A DNA stretch of 64,000 nucleotides, from NCBI GenBank assembly GCA_050952085.1, contig JBMNKH010000004.1, positions 1-64,000 of the forward strand, given 5' to 3'. Position numbers and translations under genes: made by a program. The DNA is from DTU015 sp012837895. Its GTDB lineage: Bacteria > Bacillota > Sulfobacillia > Fermentithermobacillales > Fermentithermobacillaceae. The notes under the pieces are model-generated. The model had not been told where the DNA came from. It did not search any database and saw nothing but the letters and a program-made list of their open reading frames with translations. This document shows, piece after piece, positions 16,787-26,361 of this stretch. Position 1 is the stretch's first letter; each line of letters opens with the position of its first letter.

Positions 16787-17602
16787 TCATCCACGATCTT
16801 TCCTCACCAATCCCCTCCGGTACAGGTCATAGAAGTGGTGGGTGGGCCCGTGGCCTTTTCCAATACTTAGAGAATGCTTGATTGCAGTGGTAACGTAGTT
16901 TTTAGCTTCCCTGACTGCCTCGTGCAAATCCAAGCCTAGTGCAAGGTTTGCAGCTATAGCAGAAGAAAAGGTACACCCCGTGCCGTGGGTGTTCTTGGTG
17001 TCAATGCGTTCTGAGCTGAAATGCCACATCCGGTTCCCATCGTACAAGACATCCAGAGCATCTCCTATGGCATGGCCACCCTTGACCAAAGGGTACTTTA
17101 CTCCCAGCTCATGGATGCGCTTGGCCGCAGTTTCCATATCTTCTACAGAATTTATCTCCATTCCCGTGATCTTCTCAGCCTCGGGTATGTTGGGCGTAAG
17201 CACATCTGCCAGGGGCAGAATCTCGCGAATCAGCGTGTCAGCTGAATCAGGGTCCATAAGCGGGTGGCCGTTCTTTGCAACCATGACAGGATCGATTACC
17301 ACATTCCCAGGCTTGTATTCCCTGAGTTTGCGCGCCACAGCCAGCATACACTCAGCTCGTGAAAGCATACCCACCTTGACTGCATCAGTCCCCATGTCTT
17401 CAAATATCGCATCAATCTGCTTCTCAATCATCGAAGGGCTGACATCCTCAATGTCAATCACGCGGAAGGTGTTCTCCGCCACCACCGAGGCGATTACGCT
17501 CATTCCAAATACCCCGTGAGCCGAAAAGGTTTTCAAGTCTGCCTGGATACCCGCACCTCCGCTGCAGTCTGAACCGGCTATAGTGAGAGCTTTTTTCACC
17601 AT
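16787..17602 (-). CDS. thiD: Hydroxymethylpyrimidine/phosphomethylpyrimidine kinase
   Basis: 271 residues from 'MVKKALTIAGSDCSGGAGIQADLKTFSAHGVFG', the typical ThiD start. The ATG at 17602 has GGAAAGGAC upstream; the longer ORF start at 17734 would add 44 unrelated residues. It performs the two phosphorylations of HMP. C-terminal 'DTKNTHGTGCTFSSAIAANLALG' is the ribokinase-family ATP/anion-hole motif. First gene of the operon, 200 nt behind the TPP aptamer. With thiM and thiE it gives a salvage pathway; no thiC or thiG is seen in the window. Confidence 0.96.
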   Translation of the reverse strand: MVKKALTIAGSDCSGGAGIQADLKTFSAHGVFGMSVIASVVAENTFRVIDIEDVSPSMIEKQIDAIFEDMGTDAVKVGMLSRAECMLAVARKLREYKPGNVVIDPVMVAKNGHPLMDPDSADTLIREILPLADVLTPNIPEAEKITGMEINSVEDMETAAKRIHELGVKYPLVKGGHAIGDALDVLYDGNRMWHFSSERIDTKNTHGTGCTFSSAIAANLALGLDLHEAVREAKNYVTTAIKHSLSIGKGHGPTHHFYDLYRRGLVRKDRG

Positions 17603-17756
17603 TGTTGCATCGTCCTTTCCACCTGGGTACAGCTCAACCAGGTTCTGCTGTCTAGGTTCACCTATCAGTTTGCTTGTTGGGGGATGTTGAAATACCAGCG
17701 GAAAGAGACCCTGGAAGGAGACCCGGCCATGCAACCAAATGCCCTAGAAGTTCAAC

Positions 17757-17781
17757 GGGTGCCCCGCCGCGGGAGGCACCC
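17757..17781 (-). terminator. GC-rich hairpin between TPP aptamer and thiD
   Basis: A 7-bp perfect stem (GGGTGCC/GGCACCC) with an 11-nt GC-rich loop follows the TPP aptamer by 23 nt. No T-run follows on the minus strand, so it is not a classical intrinsic terminator; it could be part of the expression platform. Confidence 0.4.
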
Positions 17782-17804
17782 AGTCAAACATCGTGTTTGT
17801 ACCT

Positions 17805-17891
17805 GGTTTGCTTCCCTACGATGGTATTAACCAACAGGTTCAAGGGGTCAGGTCTTACCTTTCTCAACTCGGAGGAGTTCCCCCGCAAACC
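17805..17891 (-). promoter_or_regulatory. TPP (THI-box) riboswitch
   Basis: Read on the minus strand the region carries the conserved THI elements in order: GTTGAGA (a variant of CTGAGA), ACCCCTTGAACCTG, TTAATACCA and CGTAGGGAA. The ends form a perfect 7-bp P1 stem (GGTTTGC/GCAAACC). It sits about 200 nt upstream of thiD in the same orientation and should turn the thi operon down when thiamine diphosphate is plentiful. Confidence 0.93.
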
Positions 17892-17905
17892 GTTTCCATG
17901 TTCAG

Positions 17906-17932
17906 GGTATAGCGTTTAGGAGTAATTGTCAA
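17906..17932 (-). promoter_or_regulatory. Candidate sigma-A promoter of the thi operon
   Basis: TTGACA (17927-17932) and TATACC (17906-17911), 15-nt spacer, point toward the TPP aptamer that begins 14 nt downstream. The short spacer makes it a moderate match. Confidence 0.5.
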
Positions 17933-17953
17933 CGTTACACTCAGAGTTTTGCT

Positions 17954-19243
17954 TCACGAATCACGCGCAGCTATGGAAACGCCTCCTATCAGGCAGTAAG
18001 GCAATAACAACCCGCCCAGGTCCTTAACGTCGCGGCTCAGGGCTAACAGGTTCGACTTGAGGTGAGTGAACACGTTCAGGGAGAACATGCAGTCTTTCAC
18101 CCTGCCCACCTTCTCGCCGTCTTCCACGAGATATCCAAGGGCGATGTTGCCTGTGACAGTACCTGTATACGGGTTGCCTGCCCACGCTCCCATGGTCCGG
18201 TCAATGACTATTCCCTGTTTCATCTCTCTTAGCAGTTCCTCCCACGGTGCTTCGCCGGGAACCACCAGAAGGTTGTTGGGACTTGCTCCTGCCGGCGAAC
18301 CGGTTCCGGTAGGCTGCCTTCCGAGCCTGTGGGCAGACTCAAGGTCCAACAGGTACTCCGTGAGCACACCGTTCTCGATAAGGGGAGTCCTCCGGCACAC
18401 AACCCCCTGGTTATCATAAAGCTGGGTTCCGAGTCCCTCGTCCAAGGTGCCGTCTTCCACTAGTGAAAAAGCAGGTGCGAAAATCTCCTCTCCAATCCTG
18501 TCCTTGAAAGGACTAATTCCCCTCATTACAGCCCGCCCGTTGAGGCAAGCCAAAATCGGCGCTATCAGGTCTCGGAAACCGCCAGGGGTAAACAGCACAT
18601 CGTATACACCCGGCCTGACCTCAACATTCTTCCGCCCGATATCGAAGTCTTCCTTGAGTGTTGCTTTCATAGCCTCCAAGTTGTGATCCAACTTGGTTGA
18701 CGCATTCCAATCCCATGAGTGCAGCAGATTTTGGCCTTCAACAAACTGAAATCCGGCAGACACTGCGAACACGGTTTTGTCCAGGTGAGCATCAAGCCCG
18801 CGGGTGTTTCGTATACTCTTCCGGCTTACGCTCTTGCTTACGCTTGCCGAACCCTGGATTGCCGGATCGAGGGTCTTGATGAATTCGATAAGCTCTTCTC
18901 CTATTGAGATCATCCGGTTGATATCGATATCAGCGACTTCTTGGCTGTACACTTCCGGGTCCGCAGGAGGCTCAGGCTCCGGGAACCTGTAATTCACCTC
19001 TGAACCAAACTCAGCCACATCGAGAGCGCTCTCAAGCAGTTCCATCTCTGTGCCTGGCTTTGTTGAACTGGCAACACCTAGCTTACCTGCTCTAATCACC
19101 TGCATATCTAAGTTTAGCGATTCAGTACTCCCGACTGTCTTCAGCCGGTTCGCATCAAAAGACACTGAGGTGTTCTTTGACTCGGTGGTTACCAGAGTAG
19201 CTTCGGCTCCCCGGGCCATCGCTTCATCTAACAATCTCTTCAT
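17954..19243 (-). CDS. tldE: TldE/PmbA family protein
   Basis: 429 residues. Non-catalytic partner of TldD in a heterodimeric metalloprotease that trims peptides such as antitoxins and ribosomal peptide products. Family features: 'MARGAEATLVTTESKNTSVSFDANRLKTV' at the start, 'VYDVLFTPGGFRDLIAPILACLNGRAVMRGISPFKDRIGEEIF', and 'MGAWAGNPYTGTVTGNIALGYLVEDGEKVGRVKDCMFSLNVFTHL' at the end. The HExxxH motif of TldD is absent, as expected. Its ATG overlaps the tldD stop by 4 nt, so the two are translationally coupled. Confidence 0.92.
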   Translation of the reverse strand: MKRLLDEAMARGAEATLVTTESKNTSVSFDANRLKTVGSTESLNLDMQVIRAGKLGVASSTKPGTEMELLESALDVAEFGSEVNYRFPEPEPPADPEVYSQEVADIDINRMISIGEELIEFIKTLDPAIQGSASVSKSVSRKSIRNTRGLDAHLDKTVFAVSAGFQFVEGQNLLHSWDWNASTKLDHNLEAMKATLKEDFDIGRKNVEVRPGVYDVLFTPGGFRDLIAPILACLNGRAVMRGISPFKDRIGEEIFAPAFSLVEDGTLDEGLGTQLYDNQGVVCRRTPLIENGVLTEYLLDLESAHRLGRQPTGTGSPAGASPNNLLVVPGEAPWEELLREMKQGIVIDRTMGAWAGNPYTGTVTGNIALGYLVEDGEKVGRVKDCMFSLNVFTHLKSNLLALSRDVKDLGGLLLPYCLIGGVSIAARDS

Positions 19244-20628
19244 TTCTTCTCACCTCCGACGACCACATTCTGAATGCGAATGTGAGGCGAACCTTGAGCT
19301 ACCGGAAGAGGGCCCTGGTATCCCTTGCCACAACCGCCCGGGCTGTTCTTGTACACAAAGTCGTTGCCTATCATGTCAATGTTTCTAAGGGTATCGAACA
19401 CGTTTCCGGTCAGATTCACGTCCCGGACCATCTCTGCTATGCTTCCATTGCGTATCATGTAAGCCCTGGAAGGTGCGAAGGTGAACATCTCGCCGTTCGT
19501 TTGGCCCCCATAACCGCCTTGGACGTAAATTCCCAGGGAAACCCCTTCGAGCATTTCCTCAAATGTGTGTTTTCCCGGGGCTATGCACGTCGTGCGCATC
19601 CTTACAATAGGTGGGAACCTGTAGTTCAAAGCACGGGCGTTGCCTGTAACCGCTTCACCCATCTTTGCCGCGCTCTCCCTTGAATGCAAGTGTCCGGCTA
19701 TCGCGCCGTTCTTAATGAGGTAGGTCCTCTGCATCCGAACTCCTTCATCGTCATACTTGCACTCGCCGCGGTTGGGCCCTTCAATGCCGCTGTCATAAAT
19801 GTGGAGTTCGTCTGAACCATAGCTGGTCCCGATCTTGAGGAGTTCTTTCATCCTCTCGTCTTCATCAAGGTCATCAGCTTCGCTCAAGTGTCCGAAAGCT
19901 TCATGCACGAAAAGGCCTGACATGTCTGGATCGAGAATAACCGTGTATTGTCCTGCCTCGACCACAGGCGCGTACAGCATTTGCCTGGCAGCTTCAGCTG
20001 CTTCCCGTATTTCATCTTCAAGGCCAAGGGCAACATTGTAATCGCTGTTTGACCCGAATCTTGCAGAATCCTGGGTGGTGAGATTGCCTTTGGTGGCCAT
20101 GGCAGTAAGCCCGCCGCCAAGGTCCATCTTCTCCTGGTAAATGTATGTACCTTCGGAATTTGCAAAATGCCAATGGGTATACCGGTCCATATAGTAGATT
20201 GAAGATGATGTGATCTCGGGACAACTCAGGATCAACTTGTTGTAACCTTCCAGGAGCTCCATCTTCTCTTTCAGAGGCACTGCAAAAGCTTCTCTTCCGA
20301 AATCACCTGGCACATAGTCCTCTACCGGTTCTACAGGATATAACTTGATATCTTTGTTGAGCCTTTCACCCAGAATTCTCGCCTGGGCACAAGCTTCTTC
20401 TACTTTCTTGTCCAGGTTGTCCAGGCGGTTGAAGGAAATGAACCCCCAGCCTCCCCGGTACAGCGCCCTTACGTTTCCGCCGGCAGAAACATTCTGCGCT
20501 ACGAGTTCAATATCTTTGCCTCTAATGCTGACCACAGTTTCTTTAGTTTCTTCAATCCGGATCTCGCAGTACTCTTCAGTTGAACGTTTGAGAGCTTTGG
20601 TCAAGAGATCCTTCATGTGTATCTGCAC
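19240..20628 (-). CDS. tldD: TldD metalloprotease subunit
   Basis: 462 residues. The zinc motif HEAFGH is visible in 'LFVHEAFGHLSEADDLDED', followed by Gly-rich C-terminal motifs ('GTSYGSDELHIYDSG', 'VQGGYGGQTNGEMFTFA', 'SPGGCGKGYQGPLPVAQGSP'). The GTG at 20628 is preferred because GGAGGAG lies 8 nt upstream; the ATG at 20616 would be 20 nt away. With TldE it forms the cytosolic peptidase. No obvious small precursor-peptide gene lies beside it. Confidence 0.94.
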   Translation of the reverse strand: MQIHMKDLLTKALKRSTEEYCEIRIEETKETVVSIRGKDIELVAQNVSAGGNVRALYRGGWGFISFNRLDNLDKKVEEACAQARILGERLNKDIKLYPVEPVEDYVPGDFGREAFAVPLKEKMELLEGYNKLILSCPEITSSSIYYMDRYTHWHFANSEGTYIYQEKMDLGGGLTAMATKGNLTTQDSARFGSNSDYNVALGLEDEIREAAEAARQMLYAPVVEAGQYTVILDPDMSGLFVHEAFGHLSEADDLDEDERMKELLKIGTSYGSDELHIYDSGIEGPNRGECKYDDEGVRMQRTYLIKNGAIAGHLHSRESAAKMGEAVTGNARALNYRFPPIVRMRTTCIAPGKHTFEEMLEGVSLGIYVQGGYGGQTNGEMFTFAPSRAYMIRNGSIAEMVRDVNLTGNVFDTLRNIDMIGNDFVYKNSPGGCGKGYQGPLPVAQGSPHIRIQNVVVGGEKK

Positions 20629-21247
20629 TACGGAATCTCCTCCTCTCTATCCTTAAGTGACATTTCCATGACATCCATTTCTACCCAGAATTGTCATGCC
20701 ATTTGCCTCAAATGTCAATCTACTGCAGTGGGTGAAACTTGTCAATACAGATTTTGAATTCTCTAACTGGATGATTTAATATTTTAATGTCTGTTTTGAT
20801 TTTTCATCGGGCTTCGGGATTCCTCAGTCGGGAGAATCGATCCATGAGCTAAGCTGGAAGTGGATGCTGTCGCTGGAAACAACTGCTGATCTGAAGGACT
20901 TAGCATAACGATGGTAGAATATTTATGTAATACCCAATTGTTGGCAGTCATAACACGGACACGATTAAACATTACAGGCAGATTCTCTTGCGAGGAGGTG
21001 AAGCCAGCCCCTAATACCGCACCTAACTCACTGAGCCCGGGCGTTCAGACCAAGCAGCCCGCTCAGCGACACTTACACGATCACTCTGAGTTACAAAAGG
21101 CCACATGTTCCGGATGTTCAACCCGCACATCCTTTCAAGGGCTAACTTATGGGGCCAGACAAGGAACAAGACAGAAGTCAACATATTGATTCCTGATGCT
21201 GACAAACCGGTAAGCCAACGACTAAGTTCTTACAGGAGGTCAACGGA
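20629..21247. other. 619-bp intergenic region between divergent tldD and SLH gene
   Basis: No convincing gene. It holds the minus-strand tldD promoters described separately and must contain the plus-strand promoter of the SLH gene, of which I see only a weak -10 (TAGAAT near 20915). A GCGAGGAGGTG at about 20990 looks like a ribosome site but is followed by no plausible ORF. Confidence 0.5.
20690..20718 (-). promoter_or_regulatory. Candidate sigma-A promoter of tldD-tldE
   Basis: TTGACA (20713-20718), 17-nt spacer, GACAAT (20690-20695), about 60 nt upstream of the tldD start. A second TTGACA at 20740-20745 with TAGATT at 20717-20722, also 17 nt apart, overlaps it, so there may be two tandem start sites. 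Confidence 0.6.
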
Positions 21248-24200
21248 ATGAACCCCGGATTCAGATTGCGGTTTCTAGCTACCCTGTTAGTGATTTGCAT
21301 GCTCCTCCCACTCTCACCGGTGATGGCGGCTTCTCCTTCTGACATAGCAGACCACTGGGCCGAACAGGCCATAGAGCGTTGGATCGACTTGGGCATCCTC
21401 AAAGGATATCCCGACGAAACCATACAGCCTGACGGCCTAATCAAACGCGCAGAGTTTGCTTCCCTGGTTAACAGGACTTTTGGATTTGCCAAGGCCGAAC
21501 CGGCAGGTTTCCTCGATGTAGAGGAAGATGATTGGTTCAAAGAAGATCTGGACAAGGCCAAGACAGCCAGATATCTAATGGGCTATCCCGACAACACAGT
21601 CAAACCCGAAGATTTCATCACCAGGCAAGAGGCCGCCGTCATTTTCGCCAGGCTGTTGGATCTGAGGTACAGCGACGGCGGAGACCTGTTCACTGACGAC
21701 CCGGAGATTCCTGAATGGAGCCGGCCGGGCATCATGGCGTGCGCCCAGCGCGAGTTGCTCAAAGGGTACCTCGACGGTTCGTTCAAACCCGAGGCAAATA
21801 TGACAAGGGCTGAAGTGGTCACTGTGCTTGACAGGTTGTTTGCCGAAGTTTGCAATCAACCCGGAGTTTACGGAACTGCAACGGTGACCGAACTCAACGC
21901 AAGTGTAGTTGTGACTTCAGCAGATGTCACCCTTGAGAACCTACTGATCAAAGGGGATCTGCTGATCGCCGAATCAGTAGGAGAAGGTAGTGTATCCCTT
22001 ACAAATGTTGTGGTTGAAGGCAAGACACTGGTGAGTTCCCCGGTACACCTCACCATAGACGCTGATTCGTACATCGATGAAATGACCCTGGATGCCGCTG
22101 CTAATATAGCAGGCGCCAGTGTTATCGGAACCCTGAACATAACCGTTAGCGGATCCGTCCTCGATGCTATGCCCGGAGCTTTGAACCTGGGCGACTGGAT
22201 CACCGCTACTATCGCCGGCGAACTGGTAGAGGGCAAACCTGAATTCATTCAAGCATTTGGAAACCAGTTTGAGATTGACTCGCCAAAGCAATGGGAACTG
22301 GGCGATCTCGATGACGACAAAATCGTAGTAAGCGACAAGATAGGCGACGGATCAATAATGCTCAGGCAAGGTGTGACAGAAGCTATCTACACTTCTCCGG
22401 AGATCCATATTGAGCCTTTTGAATACCTGGTCATGTCTTGGAACGCTGACACACCTGAAGGAAGCTCGGTAGAGGTTACCGCCAGCGTGTGGCTGGACAA
22501 TCACGATGAATGGAGCGATTATCTCACTTGGGGCGAGTGGAGCCCGTTCATCAAGCGATCTTCCCAGGCTTCGCTTTCTTCCAGCGACTCACCGTACGTC
22601 AACATCAGCCAGGACGAGTTCTATGTCCGCGGAAACCCTGACCAAGGCGATACTGCTTCCAAGATCAGGCTCAAAGTGATTTTACGCAGGGATAATCCAG
22701 GAGTAGAATCGCCGGTGCTTTGGTACCTCCACGGAACGGTCAGGACCGCCGGGGCTGAGCCAACCAAGGTGTTCAGAGATGACTTAGGCGACAACCCTGA
22801 CTACACGTGCGAAGTGGAAGTACCCCAGTTTTCACAATCTGTCCGTTCACCTAACATTGCAGGCGTCATATGTAACCCCACCACAACAGCGATGCTCCTA
22901 AACGGCGTATCTGCCAGGGAAGGAATGCCCCTGAACTTGCTGCCTGAAGAAGTGGCTATGGGATGCTACGACTTCAGGGCCGGCAATTTCGGCAGCTGGT
23001 CTTTTGCCATGGCAGCAGCCGGTTCTTACGGTTACAGATCATATGTAGAGTATTCTACAATCGAAGGCATCAAGAGACATCTCAAGAGCGGCGCCGCAGT
23101 AGGTGCCAGTGTGGCATATTCCAATGATCCGGAAGATCCGCTGTACCTCGAAAACGCTACAGGGTCTACTGGTGGACACTTGATAGTGCTGCGGGGCTAT
23201 TTCGTGGACGATGACGGCGTGGAATGGTTCATTTCAAACGACGCCTTCAGTCCCACTAACGAGCAGGTCCGCAGGTATTACAGGGTCGACCAGTTCGAGA
23301 ACTGCTGGAGCAGAAACGCCATATATGTCGTAGAACCAGGCAGGGTGCCAGGGGTCGGAAAACATCTGGTCCAGAGGATCCGGGCCGATCTCAAGGAAGT
23401 TGAACCCGACAAGTATTCTCTTGTTTACAAATCCAACCCGGTAACTACACCCAACAGTTCCATCAACAGCCGTCTTGGCTTCATCGGCTACATCGCCGGA
23501 CTTGAGGTGTTTGGCGGTGCCAATACGTCAGTTTACGAGTACATCAACATCGCTGATCACAGGGGCAACCTGATACCGCTGTCTCAGGAACTGCTCACGG
23601 ACAAGGATTTCAAAATGTACGTAGCTAATAACGATGCTCATCCAGGAAAACTGTTCATTGTAAACAGAAGCAGCAAAATTGATTACCTGGTGCTTGCAAC
23701 GGTAAGCTCCACAGATTATCTTGTCCGCGAAGAGGAGATAAGCCCCAATGAGAAGGCCATCGAGTTCGGCGTAACCGGAGTACAGGAGTTCCTTTCCGGG
23801 CTGACGCCGGCCAAGTTCGCAAAGATGAAACTCTTCGCATCAGGAACAGTCGTGGAAAACGCCAAGGACTTCAACAGCAAGACTGCCAAGAATGAAGGTG
23901 TGCTTGAGGAAGGCGATTTCATTGCAGTCCTGGCCTGGGATAATGAGACGCTCCACAAGTACTCTATCAAGGAAGGCCCTGCCCTGTTACCCTTGTCCCT
24001 GAGTTTTGCAGAGGAAGAAATCACGCTGGACTTCCACGATTTCCCGTACAGCGCCACACTCCAGGGATTACCCGACGACTGCCAGGGGGCAATCACTTGG
24101 ACCAGTTCTAATCCGGACCTGATCCCTGTGGATGAAAACGGTGTAGTTGCCCTGCCATGGAACAGGGGTACTGTCACTATAACTGTGTCTGTTGATTCTG

Positions 24201-24649
24201 ACGGCGTATACCAAGCCGCAAGTGCCTCTTACACAATATCTGTGGGAAGGCCGGACATTGAGGAGTTCCGCTGGGGCAGCATAGCTCATCCTAAGGTAGG
24301 CGAAGAACCCGTAAGCGAATACGTGGCCAGCGAACAAGATGAATGGCCGCTTTTCTGGGTGGATGGAGGATATCCCAAGTTTACCTGGGAAGGAGAACTC
24401 GAAGATGGCAAGTTCAAAGCAGGGGTGGCATATTCAGTCTCAATCCAGTTCCAGACCAACGAATTCCCTGGCGGAAACAGCGCCTACTTCTTCGCAAACC
24501 CGTTCACTGCCGACATGATCATAGGCCTGCCTCAGGTTGGCGACGACACCGGAACCGGCTGTCAAATCACAGGCGTGACGGTGACCAGGAACAATAACTA
24601 CCGCACAACGGTGAAAATCGAATACTCCCCGTTGGAAGAGCTAGAGTAA
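21248..24649 (+). CDS. S-layer homology protein with C39-like papain-fold domain
   Basis: 1133 residues. A signal peptide (about 1-28, 'LLVICMLLPLSPVMAASPS') is followed by three SLH domains (about residues 30-200; 'DHWAEQAIERWIDLGILKGYPDETIQPDG' type), which bind pyruvylated wall polymer. Residues 210-500 are beta-rich. Residues about 530-700 resemble peptidase C39-like domains: 'VICNPTTTAMLLNG' (Cys), 'GGHLIVLRGYF' (His), 'WFISNDAFSP' (Asn/Asp). The rest is beta-rich with an Ig/Big-like part ('GAITWTSSNPDLIPVDENG'). Cell-surface protein, possibly a peptidase or a structural S-layer component. Start backed by AGGAGG 9 nt upstream. Confidence 0.9.
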   Translation: MNPGFRLRFLATLLVICMLLPLSPVMAASPSDIADHWAEQAIERWIDLGILKGYPDETIQPDGLIKRAEFASLVNRTFGFAKAEPAGFLDVEEDDWFKEDLDKAKTARYLMGYPDNTVKPEDFITRQEAAVIFARLLDLRYSDGGDLFTDDPEIPEWSRPGIMACAQRELLKGYLDGSFKPEANMTRAEVVTVLDRLFAEVCNQPGVYGTATVTELNASVVVTSADVTLENLLIKGDLLIAESVGEGSVSLTNVVVEGKTLVSSPVHLTIDADSYIDEMTLDAAANIAGASVIGTLNITVSGSVLDAMPGALNLGDWITATIAGELVEGKPEFIQAFGNQFEIDSPKQWELGDLDDDKIVVSDKIGDGSIMLRQGVTEAIYTSPEIHIEPFEYLVMSWNADTPEGSSVEVTASVWLDNHDEWSDYLTWGEWSPFIKRSSQASLSSSDSPYVNISQDEFYVRGNPDQGDTASKIRLKVILRRDNPGVESPVLWYLHGTVRTAGAEPTKVFRDDLGDNPDYTCEVEVPQFSQSVRSPNIAGVICNPTTTAMLLNGVSAREGMPLNLLPEEVAMGCYDFRAGNFGSWSFAMAAAGSYGYRSYVEYSTIEGIKRHLKSGAAVGASVAYSNDPEDPLYLENATGSTGGHLIVLRGYFVDDDGVEWFISNDAFSPTNEQVRRYYRVDQFENCWSRNAIYVVEPGRVPGVGKHLVQRIRADLKEVEPDKYSLVYKSNPVTTPNSSINSRLGFIGYIAGLEVFGGANTSVYEYINIADHRGNLIPLSQELLTDKDFKMYVANNDAHPGKLFIVNRSSKIDYLVLATVSSTDYLVREEEISPNEKAIEFGVTGVQEFLSGLTPAKFAKMKLFASGTVVENAKDFNSKTAKNEGVLEEGDFIAVLAWDNETLHKYSIKEGPALLPLSLSFAEEEITLDFHDFPYSATLQGLPDDCQGAITWTSSNPDLIPVDENGVVALPWNRGTVTITVSVDSDGVYQAASASYTISVGRPDIEEFRWGSIAHPKVGEEPVSEYVASEQDEWPLFWVDGGYPKFTWEGELEDGKFKAGVAYSVSIQFQTNEFPGGNSAYFFANPFTADMIIGLPQVGDDTGTGCQITGVTVTRNNNYRTTVKIEYSPLEELE

Positions 24650-24670
24650 GCTCTCTTGGCTGAATAACAG

Positions 24671-24700
24671 CGAGCCCCCGGTTCATCATCCGGGGGCTCG
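24671..24700 (+). terminator. Strong hairpin after the SLH gene
   Basis: Perfect 11-bp GC-rich stem (CGAGCCCCCGG/CCGGGGGCTCG) with an 8-nt loop, 21 bp after the stop codon. The T-run expected of an intrinsic terminator is missing, but position and stability suggest transcript termination or 3'-end protection, perhaps for both this gene and the convergent MATE gene. Confidence 0.65.
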
Positions 24701-24813
24701 GATCATACAGTACACCAGGCGGCAGCCGTTGCCGCCGGGGTAAGCTAGGGGTTGCATATAACGTCCGGCACATCCGTCCTGTTCCTACAAGCTACCTTAG
24801 GGCTGCCTTAAAG

Positions 24814-26229
24814 CTACCCTTCTTCTCCCACCACAACAGGCTCATGCTTGATAAGCGATTTCTCGCGCCAGTTTCCACGCCGGTACCACAAATAGTTAAA
24901 CCCAGCACCCATAACCCAGGCTATCAGTAGCGAGAAGAATATCGCATCGGGCGAACCTGCAGGATAGGTCTCGCTACGTGTAAACCATGCCAAGGCATAA
25001 GCCAGGGGTACCCGCAGGCCCACTGTGGTGAGTATGGAAATCCACATAGAGGGCATTGTGTCACCTGCACCGCGCATTATTCCCCCAAAGATCTGAGACA
25101 ATGCCACGCCTATATATCCAACGGAGAGTATCCGGATCTGCCGCACCCCAAGAATGATAATCTCTTCGGTGGTTGTGAACATACGTATGAGGTTCTCGCT
25201 AAACGCCAGCAAACAGATGACTATTACAATAGCTGTGGTAAGGCTTATCTTCAGGATATCCTTGCTTCCCTGGGCTACCCTGTCCATCTTGTTGGCCCCT
25301 ATATTTTGCCCGACAAACGTAGAGATTGCCATCCCGAAGGTGAAGTTGGGCAACATTGCGAAACCGTCTATACGCATTACAGCCGTGGTACACGTGACAA
25401 TCCTGTATCCCATACTGTTGGTAAGCGCCTGTACAAACACTGCAGACATGGAAAAAATGGCGCTGGTAACACCTGCAGGCAGGCCTAGGCTGAGCAGTTG
25501 GGCCACGAGCTTCTTATCCGGTATCAGGTTGGCCCGGTTGATGTCCACAACACCTGTCATCCTCAATAGTTTCCCGATGCACAGCACTGCAGAAACTGCC
25601 TGGGAGACAATCGTTGCTAGCGCCGCACCTCCGACTCCCATATTGAGGCCTGCGACAAACCAGATGTCCAAGACCACATTGAGAAGGGATGCGAGCAGAA
25701 GCACCATCAACGGATAAACCGAATTACCAAGCCCCCGTAACACACCTGATGTAATGTTGTAAAACCCCATGAACAGGGTGCCCCACAGCATTATAACCAG
25801 GTAGGAACGGGCGAGATCAAAGGTTTCAACAGGAGTATTGGTCAGCCGCAGCAGTGAATCAGTCAAGGGTATTCCAATCGCCATGACCATAAGTGACGAC
25901 GCAAAAACCAAGGTCACCGCATTGCCAATTGAGCGTGACAGTGTTGTCCTGTCTTTGGCTCCGAAATACTGTGCTACCATTACACCTGTTCCTGTTGCGA
26001 CGGCCATGAACAGAACCAAGAGCAGCCTGAGAACCGGCAGCGTAGTTCCGATGGCCGACAGCGCTCTGTCGCCTACATAGCGTCCTACAATTATTGAGTC
26101 TACGGTGCTGTACATCTGTTGTGCGAAATTGCCGATAAGCAGAGGAATAGAAAAGCTCAATAGGTTCGACATTGGCTTTCCGACTGTCATGTCCTGTGTC
26201 CCGAACATTTGGTTTATCTTTTCCAGCAC
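24814..26229 (-). CDS. MATE family efflux transporter
   Basis: 471 residues with twelve membrane segments. 'NLLSFSIPLLIGNFAQQMYSTVDSIIVGRYVGDRALSAIG' is the standard first MATE repeat; a second repeat begins near residue 230 ('LLSLGLPAGVTSAIFSMSAVFVQALTNSMG'). It exports cationic drugs or metabolites using a Na+ or H+ gradient. GTG at 26229 is chosen because AAGGTGG lies 6 nt upstream; a longer ORF reaches 26268 without a good site. Confidence 0.92.
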   Translation of the reverse strand: MLEKINQMFGTQDMTVGKPMSNLLSFSIPLLIGNFAQQMYSTVDSIIVGRYVGDRALSAIGTTLPVLRLLLVLFMAVATGTGVMVAQYFGAKDRTTLSRSIGNAVTLVFASSLMVMAIGIPLTDSLLRLTNTPVETFDLARSYLVIMLWGTLFMGFYNITSGVLRGLGNSVYPLMVLLLASLLNVVLDIWFVAGLNMGVGGAALATIVSQAVSAVLCIGKLLRMTGVVDINRANLIPDKKLVAQLLSLGLPAGVTSAIFSMSAVFVQALTNSMGYRIVTCTTAVMRIDGFAMLPNFTFGMAISTFVGQNIGANKMDRVAQGSKDILKISLTTAIVIVICLLAFSENLIRMFTTTEEIIILGVRQIRILSVGYIGVALSQIFGGIMRGAGDTMPSMWISILTTVGLRVPLAYALAWFTRSETYPAGSPDAIFFSLLIAWVMGAGFNYLWYRRGNWREKSLIKHEPVVVGEEG

Positions 26230-26361
26230 TTGAATCCACCTTTTCCCTAAACATTTGTTGTGTTCCAATGGCAGGTCACGTGGAATCCGGCTCCCCTGGA
26301 AGACGAGCTCATCCGGTACTCCTTATTTCACGCTGAACTTCTATTACTTCATCACTGCGCT

